Shown piece by piece: positions 1 through 5,561 of a stretch of 7,319 bases of DNA (positions are counted from its first letter, which is position 1; each line of letters opens with the position of its first letter). The translations under genes and the position numbers were made by a program. The stretch comes from Hyphomicrobiales bacterium. Its GTDB lineage: Bacteria; Pseudomonadota; Alphaproteobacteria; Rhizobiales; S144-23. The stretch covers positions 1 through 7,319 of the forward strand of contig WGBL01000017.1 in assembly GCA_015494375.1 (NCBI GenBank). Reading direction: 5' to 3'. A model generated the notes under the pieces. The model searched no databases. It had not been told where the DNA came from and was given only the letters and a program-made list of their open reading frames with translations.

Positions 1-124
1 CGTCGGGCCCCTGCGGGCGCGGGTAGAGGCCCCGCTCAAGCGCCGCCAGCGTGGCCTCGTGCGCGCGCTCCGGATCAAGCGCGAGGAGAAGGGGCCGTGC
101 CATGTTGAAAACGGCGCTCAGCAT
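1..124 (-). CDS. pyrD: Dihydroorotate dehydrogenase (quinone), N-terminal fragment
   Basis: This is the first 41 codons of a gene reading leftward off the window edge. Translation from the ATG at 124-122 begins MLSAVFNMARPLLLALDPE and continues RAHEATLAALERGLYPR. The pattern of a short hydrophobic lead, then (R/K)xLLxxLDPExAHExT, then a leucine-rich helix, is the membrane-associating N-terminus of class 2 dihydroorotate dehydrogenases (E. coli PyrD has LDPERAHEFT at the same place). The enzyme oxidises dihydroorotate to orotate in pyrimidine synthesis and passes electrons to membrane quinone. I chose the ATG at 124 over the in-frame ATG at 103 because it keeps the usual six to eight residues before the conserved helix and has GGGAGA just upstream; the ATG at 103 has no ribosome-binding site. 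The FMN barrel and catalytic serine lie outside the window, so integrity cannot be judged. The gene is divergent from the DUF262 gene. Confidence 0.8.
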   Translation of the reverse strand, partial: MLSAVFNMARPLLLALDPERAHEATLAALERGLYPRPQGPD

Positions 125-162
125 CGTCTCCCGCTCTTCCCTCGCTCCGCCTCCGGTCGCGC

Positions 163-187
163 GCGTTGGGCGTCAAAACGCCAACGC
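163..187. repeat. Inverted repeat in the pyrD leader
   Basis: The arms GCGTTGG and CCAACGC (163-169 and 181-187) are perfectly complementary. An inner CG/CG pair extends them, with one bulged G and a six-base TCAAAA loop. It lies 39-63 bases upstream of the pyrD start, so a pyrD transcript might carry it as a 5' leader hairpin, or it could be an operator. There is no T-run on either side, so it is not a typical intrinsic terminator. Confidence 0.5.
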
Positions 188-347
188 TTCCCGCTACCGC
201 CTGCCCGCCCCGAGCCGTATTGACCACATTTGCGGCGAACTGCTAAGCCCCTCGCAACTTCTGGTTCTCACAAACGGGCGGCGCGGCCGGCGTGGTTGCG
301 AACTCCCAGGGGGCTGGGCTCCTTGCTCGCATTGCTCAAGACGTGTT

Positions 348-365
348 GATCAAGCTGACTTGATC
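348..365. promoter_or_regulatory. Perfect 7-bp dyad upstream of the DUF262 gene
   Basis: GATCAAG and CTTGATC flank a four-base CTGA centre, a perfect dyad about 65 bases before the GTG at 430. A second dyad follows immediately (GCGCGC at 369-374 and 383-388, loop of eight). Restriction genes are often repressed by dyad-binding regulators, but no regulator gene is visible nearby. An operator role is a guess from symmetry and position. Confidence 0.3.
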
Positions 366-429
366 GATGCGCGCTCACTGTTGCGCGCCCGACCAAACTG
401 ATGTCGAATAACCACAACTCTCAAGTCAA

Positions 430-2343
430 GTGAGATGGGCGTCTTCCATGCAGCCAGCGTTCTCGGCCGAAGCCATACCGCTTGAAAGGTTTCTGTCCGG
501 CCCGGAAGTCTTTACCATTCCCCCGTTTCAACGCCCCTACACCTGGGGCGTCCGCGAGGCAAGCAAGCTCCTCGACGATGTGCTTGCCTGCCTTGGATCC
601 GACCTCGACACGGCGCCTGACGTCACGGCTACTGTGGCGCCATTGCCTCCCGACACGCCGTCTCACTTTCTTGGTGCCATTGTGCTGATGCAGAGCGAGG
701 AGGGCCGCCTCGACATCATAGACGGTCAGCAGCGGCTGATCACCATGACCATTCTATTGGCGGTGCTGCGCGATTTGGCGGCAGAGGCCGGCGAAGCGGC
801 CGAGGCCGAGGCACTGCATGCATTGATTGAAGCGCCACCTGCCGCGCCCGCCTGCTATCGGCTGCGCTTGCGCGACGACGCCGAAACATTTTTCCATGAT
901 TTCGTTCAGGGACGTGGCGCGACCCTCACCAGGCGAGGCGGCCAACAGTTCACCGACTGTCAGACGCGCGTTCTCGACAACCGCGCCTACTTCCGGCGCG
1001 AGCTTAAGGAGCTCAGAAGCCACGAACGGCACGCATTGGCGCGGATCGTTTGCAATCAGTGCTGGCTGGTGCGCGTGCTCGCAAGCGACGTCGACAGCGC
1101 CTATGAGATCTTCGAGGTCCTCAATTTTGCCGGCAAGCCGCTTTCGCGTGCCGACATTCTCAAGGCCAAGCTGACAGGTGCGCTGGATACCAAGAGCGAA
1201 GGCGGTGCGACGGCAATGGCGCACTGGCAGCGCCTGCAAAACCAGCTTGGCGACAAGGGGTTCGATCGCCTCCTTGGCCATCTGCGCACCATTCACGGCC
1301 GCGGTGAGACCACAATCGTCAAGGAGAATCTGGTAATCATTGATCGCTGCGGCGGACCGACAAACTACCTCGAGGATATTGTCGTACCCTATGGCGATGC
1401 GTTCCTTGCCCTCAGGGGAATGCTCGGCGAAAATGCCAATGCCGCCAACGGCCAAATCCCAATCGGCGATGGTACAAATGGTCATGGCATAGGAACATAT
1501 GGCCATGGCATAGGAAATGATCGCATCGACGGGGATGGCAAAGGCAACGGGAGCCTCGATCACGTTGAGCATGCGCGCCGCGCCTGGGAGGCCATTCGCC
1601 CCCATGTCGTCTATCTCGGCTGGCTGCGCCATCGTGAATGGGTGCCGCCGGCGCTTGCCTGGCTGGTGAGAAACGGCATCGGACACCCGCAAACCAAGTC
1701 GTTTTTTGCCGCCCTCGAGCGGCTGAGCTATGGCCTCATGTTCCTCGGCCGGGGCCGCAACCGCAGGCTTGTCCGCTTTGGCCAGGTGTTGCGTTTGGTC
1801 ATGAATGGCGGCAACGAGGCCAGGCTCGTCGGAGAGCTTACAGACGATGCGAACCCGCTTGCCCTTTCGCTCAGTGAGCAGGCCAACATCCTCTACAACG
1901 TCTCACGCGACCTGCACGCCCGCAACAAATCCGCTTGCCGTCTCCTGCTCTTGCGGCTCGACGACGTCTTGAGCGGGCGCCTGACGCTTCGGCCGAGTAG
2001 CGACATCACCGTCGAGCACATCTGCCCGCGCAGGCCTTCCAAGAACGGCTACTGGGCAAAATGCTTTCCCACACCACAGATGCGCCAGCGCGCCAGCCAG
2101 CGCCTTTCCAATCTGCTGCTCGTGGAAAGCCGGCGACACCGGCAGTTGCAAAGAAAGAGCTTTGCGGAGAAGCAAAAGATCATCGCCGCGAATGGAGGAG
2201 CGCGGTTCGCGTTGTCGGACTATTTCCTGGCGGCCGAGAAGTGGACGCTCGAGGAGCTCGATGTCCGCGAAGACGAATTGATGTCTCATATCAAAGCGAT
2301 ATGGCAGCTGGAGGGGCCCGCCGGTCGGGAGCTCGATCGCTAG
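430..2343 (+). CDS. Fused DUF262/DUF1524 GmrSD-type restriction endonuclease
   Basis: Predicted single-chain member of the GmrSD type IV restriction class, which cleaves modified (for example glucosyl-hydroxymethylcytosine) phage DNA using nucleotide hydrolysis. The N-terminal DUF262 domain shows PPFQRPYTW (residues 31-39), FLGAIVL (80-86) and the signature DGQQRLITM (98-106), the ParB/Srx-like nucleotide-binding fold. A largely helical middle follows. The C-terminal DUF1524 domain is a His-Me-finger nuclease: TVEHICPR with H530, SNLLLV with N561, and HRQLQRKSFAEK with H570 and K581. The length is usual for GmrS-GmrD fusions, so it looks intact. Residues about 337-370 form a Gly/Asn/Asp-rich linker with a duplicated heptad. 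The GTG at 430 gives the longest frame; the ATG at 448 (Met7) suits family N-termini equally well, and neither has a good ribosome-binding site. The modification specificity cannot be read from sequence. No methyltransferase or other defence gene is adjacent. Confidence 0.85.
   Translation: MRWASSMQPAFSAEAIPLERFLSGPEVFTIPPFQRPYTWGVREASKLLDDVLACLGSDLDTAPDVTATVAPLPPDTPSHFLGAIVLMQSEEGRLDIIDGQQRLITMTILLAVLRDLAAEAGEAAEAEALHALIEAPPAAPACYRLRLRDDAETFFHDFVQGRGATLTRRGGQQFTDCQTRVLDNRAYFRRELKELRSHERHALARIVCNQCWLVRVLASDVDSAYEIFEVLNFAGKPLSRADILKAKLTGALDTKSEGGATAMAHWQRLQNQLGDKGFDRLLGHLRTIHGRGETTIVKENLVIIDRCGGPTNYLEDIVVPYGDAFLALRGMLGENANAANGQIPIGDGTNGHGIGTYGHGIGNDRIDGDGKGNGSLDHVEHARRAWEAIRPHVVYLGWLRHREWVPPALAWLVRNGIGHPQTKSFFAALERLSYGLMFLGRGRNRRLVRFGQVLRLVMNGGNEARLVGELTDDANPLALSLSEQANILYNVSRDLHARNKSACRLLLLRLDDVLSGRLTLRPSSDITVEHICPRRPSKNGYWAKCFPTPQMRQRASQRLSNLLLVESRRHRQLQRKSFAEKQKIIAANGGARFALSDYFLAAEKWTLEELDVREDELMSHIKAIWQLEGPAGRELDR
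1480..1521 (+). repeat. 21-bp tandem duplication inside the DUF262 gene
   Basis: Two adjacent 21-base units (1480-1500 and 1501-1521) share GGYCATGGCATAGGAA at their starts. They keep the reading frame and encode GHGIGTY followed by GHGIGND (residues 351-364). They sit in a stretch rich in Gly, Asn and Asp that is less GC-rich than the rest of the gene and uses the ATA isoleucine codon, rare in such DNA. It reads as an in-frame slippage expansion in a flexible inter-domain linker. Confidence 0.8.
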
Positions 2344-2417
2344 GGGCGTGCCGGGCCTATTCGGGGACAGTGTTGGTTTTTCCGATCCTGTTCAGACGAT
2401 GGCACCAGCCCAAATGG

Positions 2418-2463
2418 GACGCAGTGTCTCCAATCAGGAGGACACAATGTCTCCAATTGAAAG
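2418..2463. repeat. Two imperfect 23-bp tandem units before the Nudix gene
   Basis: Units at 2418-2440 and 2441-2463 match at 17 of 23 positions, with the core TGTCTCCAAT identical. All six differences are transitions. The units lie between the DUF262 stop and the Nudix start. They might be a decayed mobile-element end, a pair of protein-binding sites, or a simple duplication. I see no transposase fragment nearby. Confidence 0.55.
2436..2450 (+). promoter_or_regulatory. Strong Shine-Dalgarno plus ATG ahead of the Nudix gene
   Basis: AGGAGG at 2436-2441 stands six bases before an ATG at 2448. This is the best ribosome-binding site in the window, yet it opens a frame out of phase with the Nudix gene. 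That frame runs 65 codons to a TAA at 2642-2644 and overlaps the Nudix N-terminus by about 140 bases. Its protein (MSPIERGWAVEDG..., Arg/Trp-rich) resembles nothing I know, and beyond 2506 it is simply another frame of Nudix codons. It may be a leader whose translation affects the downstream gene, or leftover from whatever created the tandem units. Confidence 0.3.
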
Positions 2464-2505
2464 GGGTTGGGCGGTTGAGGACGGCCGGCAGGGAAAAGGT
2501 GACAG

Positions 2506-3192
2506 GTGGCGAGAAAAGCGGTGGCAACCCCGAACATGGCTGGCAGCGCATCGGCTCCGATTTCGGCATCAGCAGACTTGCGCCGACGGGCGCGGGCGCG
2601 TCTGCTGGGTCTTGAGCAGACGGATCGGATTCGAAGGGAGATAAGCCCCGGCGCCTGCCGGCTGGCCGCGGTGCTCGTCGCCATCGTTGCGCGCAACGGG
2701 CAAGACTGCGGGCCGGATCGCGCGCATGCTGAGCATCGCGCGCAAGATCAAATGTCGGTGATCCTGACCGAACGCGCCGGCCACCTCTCGGCCCATCCTG
2801 GCCAGGTGGCCTTTCCCGGCGGCTGCATCGAGTCCGGCGACGGCGGTGCCATCGCCGCCGCCCTTAGAGAGGCGGAAGAAGAAGTGGGCCTGGCACCCGA
2901 AAGAGTCGAGGTTTTAGGCGGACTTCTGCCTTATCGAACGGGTACAGGCTTTGAGATTCGCCCGGTGGTGGGGCTGATCGAGGGCGACGTGGCGCTCGTA
3001 CCAGACTGCAACGAGGTCGCGGACATTTTCGAGGTGCCGCTTGATTTCGTCATGACCGCTGCCAACTACCGCAAGAAAAGCATTGAGTGGGAAGGGGCGT
3101 TGCGCAGCTATTTCGTGATGTCCTATGCTGGGCGCACGATTTGGGGCGCAACCGCCGCCATTCTGCATGACCTCTATAAAAGGCTCTCTTAA
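2506..3192 (+). CDS. Nudix hydrolase, probable CoA pyrophosphatase (NudL-like)
   Basis: Predicted cytoplasmic hydrolase that splits coenzyme A or its derivatives into phosphopantetheine and 3',5'-ADP, limiting CoA pools. The subfamily signature precedes the Nudix box: ILTERAGHLSAHPGQVAFPGG (residues 86-106). The box follows with ESGD (109-112) and LREAEEEVGL (120-129), giving metal ligands around E122, E125 and E126. The spacing is one residue longer than the generic Nudix box, as in E. coli NudL and mammalian NUDT7. The tail region with YRTGTGFEIRPVVGLI fits the same subfamily. The 228-residue length is normal. I take the GTG at 2506 because AAAAGG lies six bases upstream; the in-frame ATG at 2536 has no such site. 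The first 30 residues are Ala/Ser/Arg-rich and not conserved, so the start remains uncertain. DUF6111 follows 133 bases later in the same direction. CoA specificity is inferred from motifs only. Confidence 0.85.
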   Translation: MARKAVATPNMAGSASAPISASADLRRRARARLLGLEQTDRIRREISPGACRLAAVLVAIVARNGQDCGPDRAHAEHRAQDQMSVILTERAGHLSAHPGQVAFPGGCIESGDGGAIAAALREAEEEVGLAPERVEVLGGLLPYRTGTGFEIRPVVGLIEGDVALVPDCNEVADIFEVPLDFVMTAANYRKKSIEWEGALRSYFVMSYAGRTIWGATAAILHDLYKRLS

Positions 3193-3316
3193 GAAGGGCT
3201 CATAAGAAGGGGCTCAATGTGAGCTGTCGCGCCAAGCAAGAGCAGCTCCGAGCGCATGGTGGCGGCTCTTTCGCCGAGCAGGTCACGCTTTCGCAATTGC
3301 GCAATTATAAAAGGCT
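3175..3316. repeat. Direct repeats around the Nudix stop and DUF6111 leader
   Basis: TATAAAAGGCT occurs at 3175-3185, at the end of the Nudix gene, and again at 3306-3316, just before DUF6111. AAGAAGG(G)GCTCA occurs at 3191-3202 and 3204-3216, and a related AGGGGCTCAT precedes the DUF6111 ATG. So the sequence joining the end of one gene to the start of the next appears in two partial versions 131 bases apart. A 12-base perfect palindrome (AATTGCGCAATT, 3295-3306) lies beside the second copy. The pattern suggests a local duplication that widened a formerly tight gene junction. Confidence 0.55.
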
Positions 3317-3325
3317 TAGGGGCTC

Positions 3326-3589
3326 ATGTTGCGGATTGTTCTTGTCAATCTTCTGCTCTTTTTGCTCCCCTTTCTGCTTTATGCGATCTATGCCTGGTTC
3401 AAGCGCGACGGCGCCACGGGTGCGGCAATCCTCGATGATGCGCCCATCGCCTGGCTGCTTACCGCGGGTGCGGCCCTGGTGCTCGGTGTGATCGTCTATT
3501 TCATCTCTTTCGAAGGCGGCAAGCCGGGCCAGACCTATCACCCGGCGGTTGTCCGAGACGGCAAGATCGAGCCCGGTCATATCGATTAG
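3326..3589 (+). CDS. DUF6111 family small inner-membrane protein
   Basis: An 87-residue protein of unknown function. Two hydrophobic helices are clear: residues about 3-25 (VLVNLLLFLLPFLLYAIYAW) and 41-62 (IAWLLTAGAALVLGVIVYFI), joined by a short charged loop (KRDGATG). The soluble tail reads GGKPGQTYHPAVVRDGKIEPGHID; the PGxTYxPAxxxDGKxxPG pattern is what I recognise as DUF6111, a family of Hyphomicrobiales and relatives found beside a CoA-pyrophosphatase Nudix gene. That neighbourhood is seen here, with the Nudix gene upstream. AGGGG lies only three bases before the ATG, close for a ribosome-binding site, and the start is otherwise fixed by the conserved MLR-V-L beginning. Transcription with the Nudix gene is plausible because no terminator separates them. 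No catalytic motif is visible and I propose no function. Confidence 0.8.
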   Translation: MLRIVLVNLLLFLLPFLLYAIYAWFKRDGATGAAILDDAPIAWLLTAGAALVLGVIVYFISFEGGKPGQTYHPAVVRDGKIEPGHID

Positions 3590-3904
3590 CCCGTCAAGCC
3601 CCCGACAAGCCTAAGGGTCGCTCAAGCCTGTCAAGGCCACGGGCGGGCTTCGCCTGCTCTCCCTGGAACCGTGCTGCAACCGTGCTGTAGCCGGGCGGTC
3701 GATTGTGCGGCTGCTCCAAAGCCCCGTTCCAACTTGTGACACGCACAAAAGGCGCCATCACGAAAAAGTTGCTGCAAGATGTCCGGTGACGTCGTATTCG
3801 ACGAAGCTCGGGGAAACCCGGGCAAGCCCGGCACCGTCCGCTCGGGAGCCGGTTGAATTGATCGCATCCACACACGAAACAAGAGCAACAAGAGGTGAGA
3901 TGGC
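3590..3904. other. 315-bp intergenic region without a gene
   Basis: Open frames cross this stretch on both strands, but none has a ribosome-binding site, a recognisable domain or a natural start, so I call it non-coding. It contains a GC-rich hairpin (3641-3659), an 11-bp tandem duplication AACCGTGCTG(C/T) at 3667-3688, and a purine-rich ribosome-binding site (AGAGGTGAG, 3891-3899) for the flavoprotein. A promoter for the flavoprotein is expected here, but I cannot point to a convincing -35/-10 pair. Confidence 0.6.
3641..3659 (+). terminator. Possible weak hairpin terminator after DUF6111
   Basis: GGGCGGGC and GCCTGCTC can pair as an eight-base stem with two G-T wobbles around a three-base TTC loop, about 50 bases after the DUF6111 stop. 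The sequence after it (TCTCCCTGG) is pyrimidine-rich but lacks a true T-run. It may help end the Nudix-DUF6111 transcript, but a factor-dependent stop is equally possible. Confidence 0.25.
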
Positions 3905-5356
3905 ATGGGCGGCGATGTGCTCAAACCGGACCTGTGCGTCATCGGTGCCGGCTCGGGCGGGCTTTCGGTGGCGGCTGCGGCCGCCCAGCTAGGTGTCGAG
4001 GTGGTGCTTATTGAAAAGCACAAGATGGGCGGCGACTGCCTCAACTATGGCTGCGTGCCCTCAAAGGCGCTGCTGGCGGCTGCCAAGCGGGCCGAGGAAA
4101 TGCGCACCGCCAAGCCCTTCGGCATCGCGCCGACGAGCCCCACCATCAACCCCGGGGCGGTGCGCGCGCATGTTGAGGCCGTCATCCGCGCCATCGAGCC
4201 CAACGATTCGGTGGAGCGCTTCACCGGGCTCGGCGTCCGCGTCATCCAGGCGCCCGCACGCTTTATCGCCCGCAATGCGGTCGCCGCCGGCGCGTTCGAG
4301 GTTCGCGCCCGGCGCTTTGTTGTGGCCACGGGCTCCTCGCCCGCCATACCGCCGATCCCGGGCCTCGAGGAGGTCGACTACTTCACCAATGAGACGATTT
4401 TCGAGAACGGGGAGAAGATCGACAGCCTGATCGTCATCGGCGGCGGCCCCATCGGGCTCGAGTTGGCCCAGGCACACCATCGACTGGGCAGTCGGGTAAC
4501 CGTGCTCGAGGCGCTCAAGGCACTTGGCAAGGACGACCCAGAGCTTGCAGAACCCTTGCTCGCCCGCCTGCGTGAGGAGGGTATCGATATTCGCGAGGGC
4601 GCGCGTGTCGAGCGAGTCGAGCGTGTCGCGTGCATGGAGGGGGGCGAGGGCGCCCCGGGGGTGCGTGTGGTCTTCAGTCAGGCGGGCAGCGAGCACACAC
4701 TTGAGGCCAGCCACCTGCTGGTCGCCACCGGCCGCAAGCCCAATGTCGACGGTCTCGATCTCAATGTCGCCGGCATCAAGTACGACGAGCGCGGCATCGC
4801 CGTCTCCAAATGGCTCAAGACCTCGAACCGTCGTGTCTGGGCCATCGGCGACGTGATCGGCGGCCCGCAATTCACCCATGTCGCCAACTATCACGCCGGC
4901 CTTGTCGTGCGCCAGGCGGTCTTTCGCCTGCCCGCGGCCGCCCACCACGACCGCATCCCCTGGATCACATTCACCGACCCAGAGCTCGCCCATGTCGGGC
5001 TTGCCGAGGATGAAGCCCGCAAGCGTTATCGCAACATTCGCGTGCTGCGCTGGCCCTATCACGAGAACGATCGCGCCCAGGCCGAGCTCGCCACGCTCGG
5101 CTTTGTCAAGGTCGTCACAACGCGCCGTGGCAAGATCCTCGGCGCCAGCATCATGGGGCGCCAGGCCGGCGAGCTCATCCACATGTGGTGCCTCGCCATC
5201 TCGGCCAAGCTCAGCATCAAGCATATGACAGCTTTCATCTCGCCCTACCCGAGCCTGTCTGAGATCAACAAGCGTGTGGCCTATGGCTATTATCTGCCCA
5301 AGCTCGCGAGCCCGCTCGTACGCAAGGCCGTGCAATGGCTCGCACGGCTGGGGTGA
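3905..5356 (+). CDS. Dihydrolipoamide dehydrogenase-family, mercuric-reductase-like flavoprotein
   Basis: Cytoplasmic FAD- and NAD(P)-binding disulfide reductase of 483 residues, normal for the family. In order: FAD-binding GAGSGG (14-19) with acidic E37 ending the second strand; redox-active disulfide GGDCLNYGCVPSK with C45 and C50; ATGSSPAIPPIPG after residue 140; NAD(P)-binding GGGPIG (179-184) followed by LE; ATGRKPN (274-280); FAD-ribityl contact AIGDV (313-317); and a C-terminal dimerisation domain. There is no N-terminal heavy-metal (HMA) domain and no C-terminal cysteine pair, so it is unlikely to be a true mercuric reductase. The lipoamide dehydrogenase signature HPTxSE is YPSLSE here (Y448, E453), so it is probably not the 2-oxoacid dehydrogenase E3 either; no E1 or E2 gene is adjacent. 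The physiological substrate is unknown. AGAGGTGAG lies before the ATG at 3905. A sensor kinase gene follows 205 bases downstream on the same strand. Confidence 0.88.
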   Translation: MGGDVLKPDLCVIGAGSGGLSVAAAAAQLGVEVVLIEKHKMGGDCLNYGCVPSKALLAAAKRAEEMRTAKPFGIAPTSPTINPGAVRAHVEAVIRAIEPNDSVERFTGLGVRVIQAPARFIARNAVAAGAFEVRARRFVVATGSSPAIPPIPGLEEVDYFTNETIFENGEKIDSLIVIGGGPIGLELAQAHHRLGSRVTVLEALKALGKDDPELAEPLLARLREEGIDIREGARVERVERVACMEGGEGAPGVRVVFSQAGSEHTLEASHLLVATGRKPNVDGLDLNVAGIKYDERGIAVSKWLKTSNRRVWAIGDVIGGPQFTHVANYHAGLVVRQAVFRLPAAAHHDRIPWITFTDPELAHVGLAEDEARKRYRNIRVLRWPYHENDRAQAELATLGFVKVVTTRRGKILGASIMGRQAGELIHMWCLAISAKLSIKHMTAFISPYPSLSEINKRVAYGYYLPKLASPLVRKAVQWLARLG

Positions 5357-5357
5357 C

Positions 5358-5378
5358 TTGGCCGATCGCTGAGGCCAA
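5358..5378. repeat. TTGGCC/GGCCAA dyad just after the flavoprotein stop
   Basis: TTGGCC (5358-5363) can pair with GGCCAA at 5373-5378 around a nine-base loop. A second GGCCAA at 5386-5391 offers an alternative partner. It begins one base after the stop codon, where a terminator would be expected, but no T-run follows. It may be a weak terminator, an mRNA end-protecting hairpin, or chance. Confidence 0.3.
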
Positions 5379-5503
5379 TCTCTAAGGCCAAAGGGCCGGG
5401 CTAGCGCGCGCAAAACAAAAGAGCGCACGGGATGACGAAGAGGGAATGCCGGGGCGCGCACGCCAATCGAGAAACAGAATTGATGCTATCTATCCAAAAC
5501 AGG

Positions 5504-5554
5504 CTCTAACGCCATACGAACGGCCTCACACAAAGAGCTTGGCTCGTGTTAGAG
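5504..5554 (+). promoter_or_regulatory. Inverted repeat reaching the kinase ribosome-binding site
   Basis: CTCTAAC (5504-5510) is exactly complementary to GTTAGAG (5548-5554), with 37 bases between. The right arm contains AGAG, the only Shine-Dalgarno-like purines before the GTG at 5562. If the arms pair in mRNA, translation of the kinase could be damped; as DNA, the arms could instead be a split operator. A small dyad GAGC-TTG-GCTC lies just before the right arm. Seven base pairs over such a loop is weak evidence. Confidence 0.25.
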
Positions 5555-5561
5555 TGCCAAG

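Larger units (their letters stand above)
125..429. other. Divergent intergenic region, dyad-rich, no gene
   Basis: These 305 bases separate the divergently read pyrD and DUF262 genes and should hold promoters for both. An open frame crosses it on the plus strand (51-401), but its protein is Arg/Ser-rich, matches no family I know, and half of it is antisense to pyrD, so I treat it as chance. The stretch holds several short inverted repeats (163-187, 305-318, 348-365, 369-388). I see no convincing -35/-10 pair. The dyads could be operators or leader hairpins, but nothing in the sequence decides this. Confidence 0.6.

Noticed and set aside
51..401. 116-codon plus-strand frame across the pyrD start and spacer
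   Set aside because: Its first part is antisense to pyrD, its composition is Arg/Ser-rich and unlike a folded protein, and it has no convincing start signal.
754..1692. 312-codon minus-strand frame opposite the DUF262 gene
   Set aside because: It is antisense to coding sequence with conserved DUF262 motifs, with no ribosome-binding site or domain of its own.
2344..2505. A complete insertion sequence or attachment site between DUF262 and nudL
   Set aside because: There is no transposase or integrase fragment, no tRNA and no clear terminal inverted repeats. Only the imperfect tandem units are visible.
3631..4044. 137-codon minus-strand frame in the 3590-3904 spacer
   Set aside because: It runs into the antisense of the flavoprotein start, has no ribosome-binding site, and resembles no known protein.
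3905..5356. Reading the flavoprotein as mercuric reductase (merA) or pyruvate dehydrogenase E3 (lpdA)
   Set aside because: It lacks the HMA domain and C-terminal cysteine pair of MerA, lacks the HPTxSE of E3, and has no mer or E1/E2 genes beside it.
4061..5461. 466-codon open frame on the minus strand opposite the flavoprotein
   Set aside because: It is antisense to an unmistakable flavoprotein gene. Its protein matches no family I know, and long antisense frames are common opposite GC-rich genes because stop codons are rare there.
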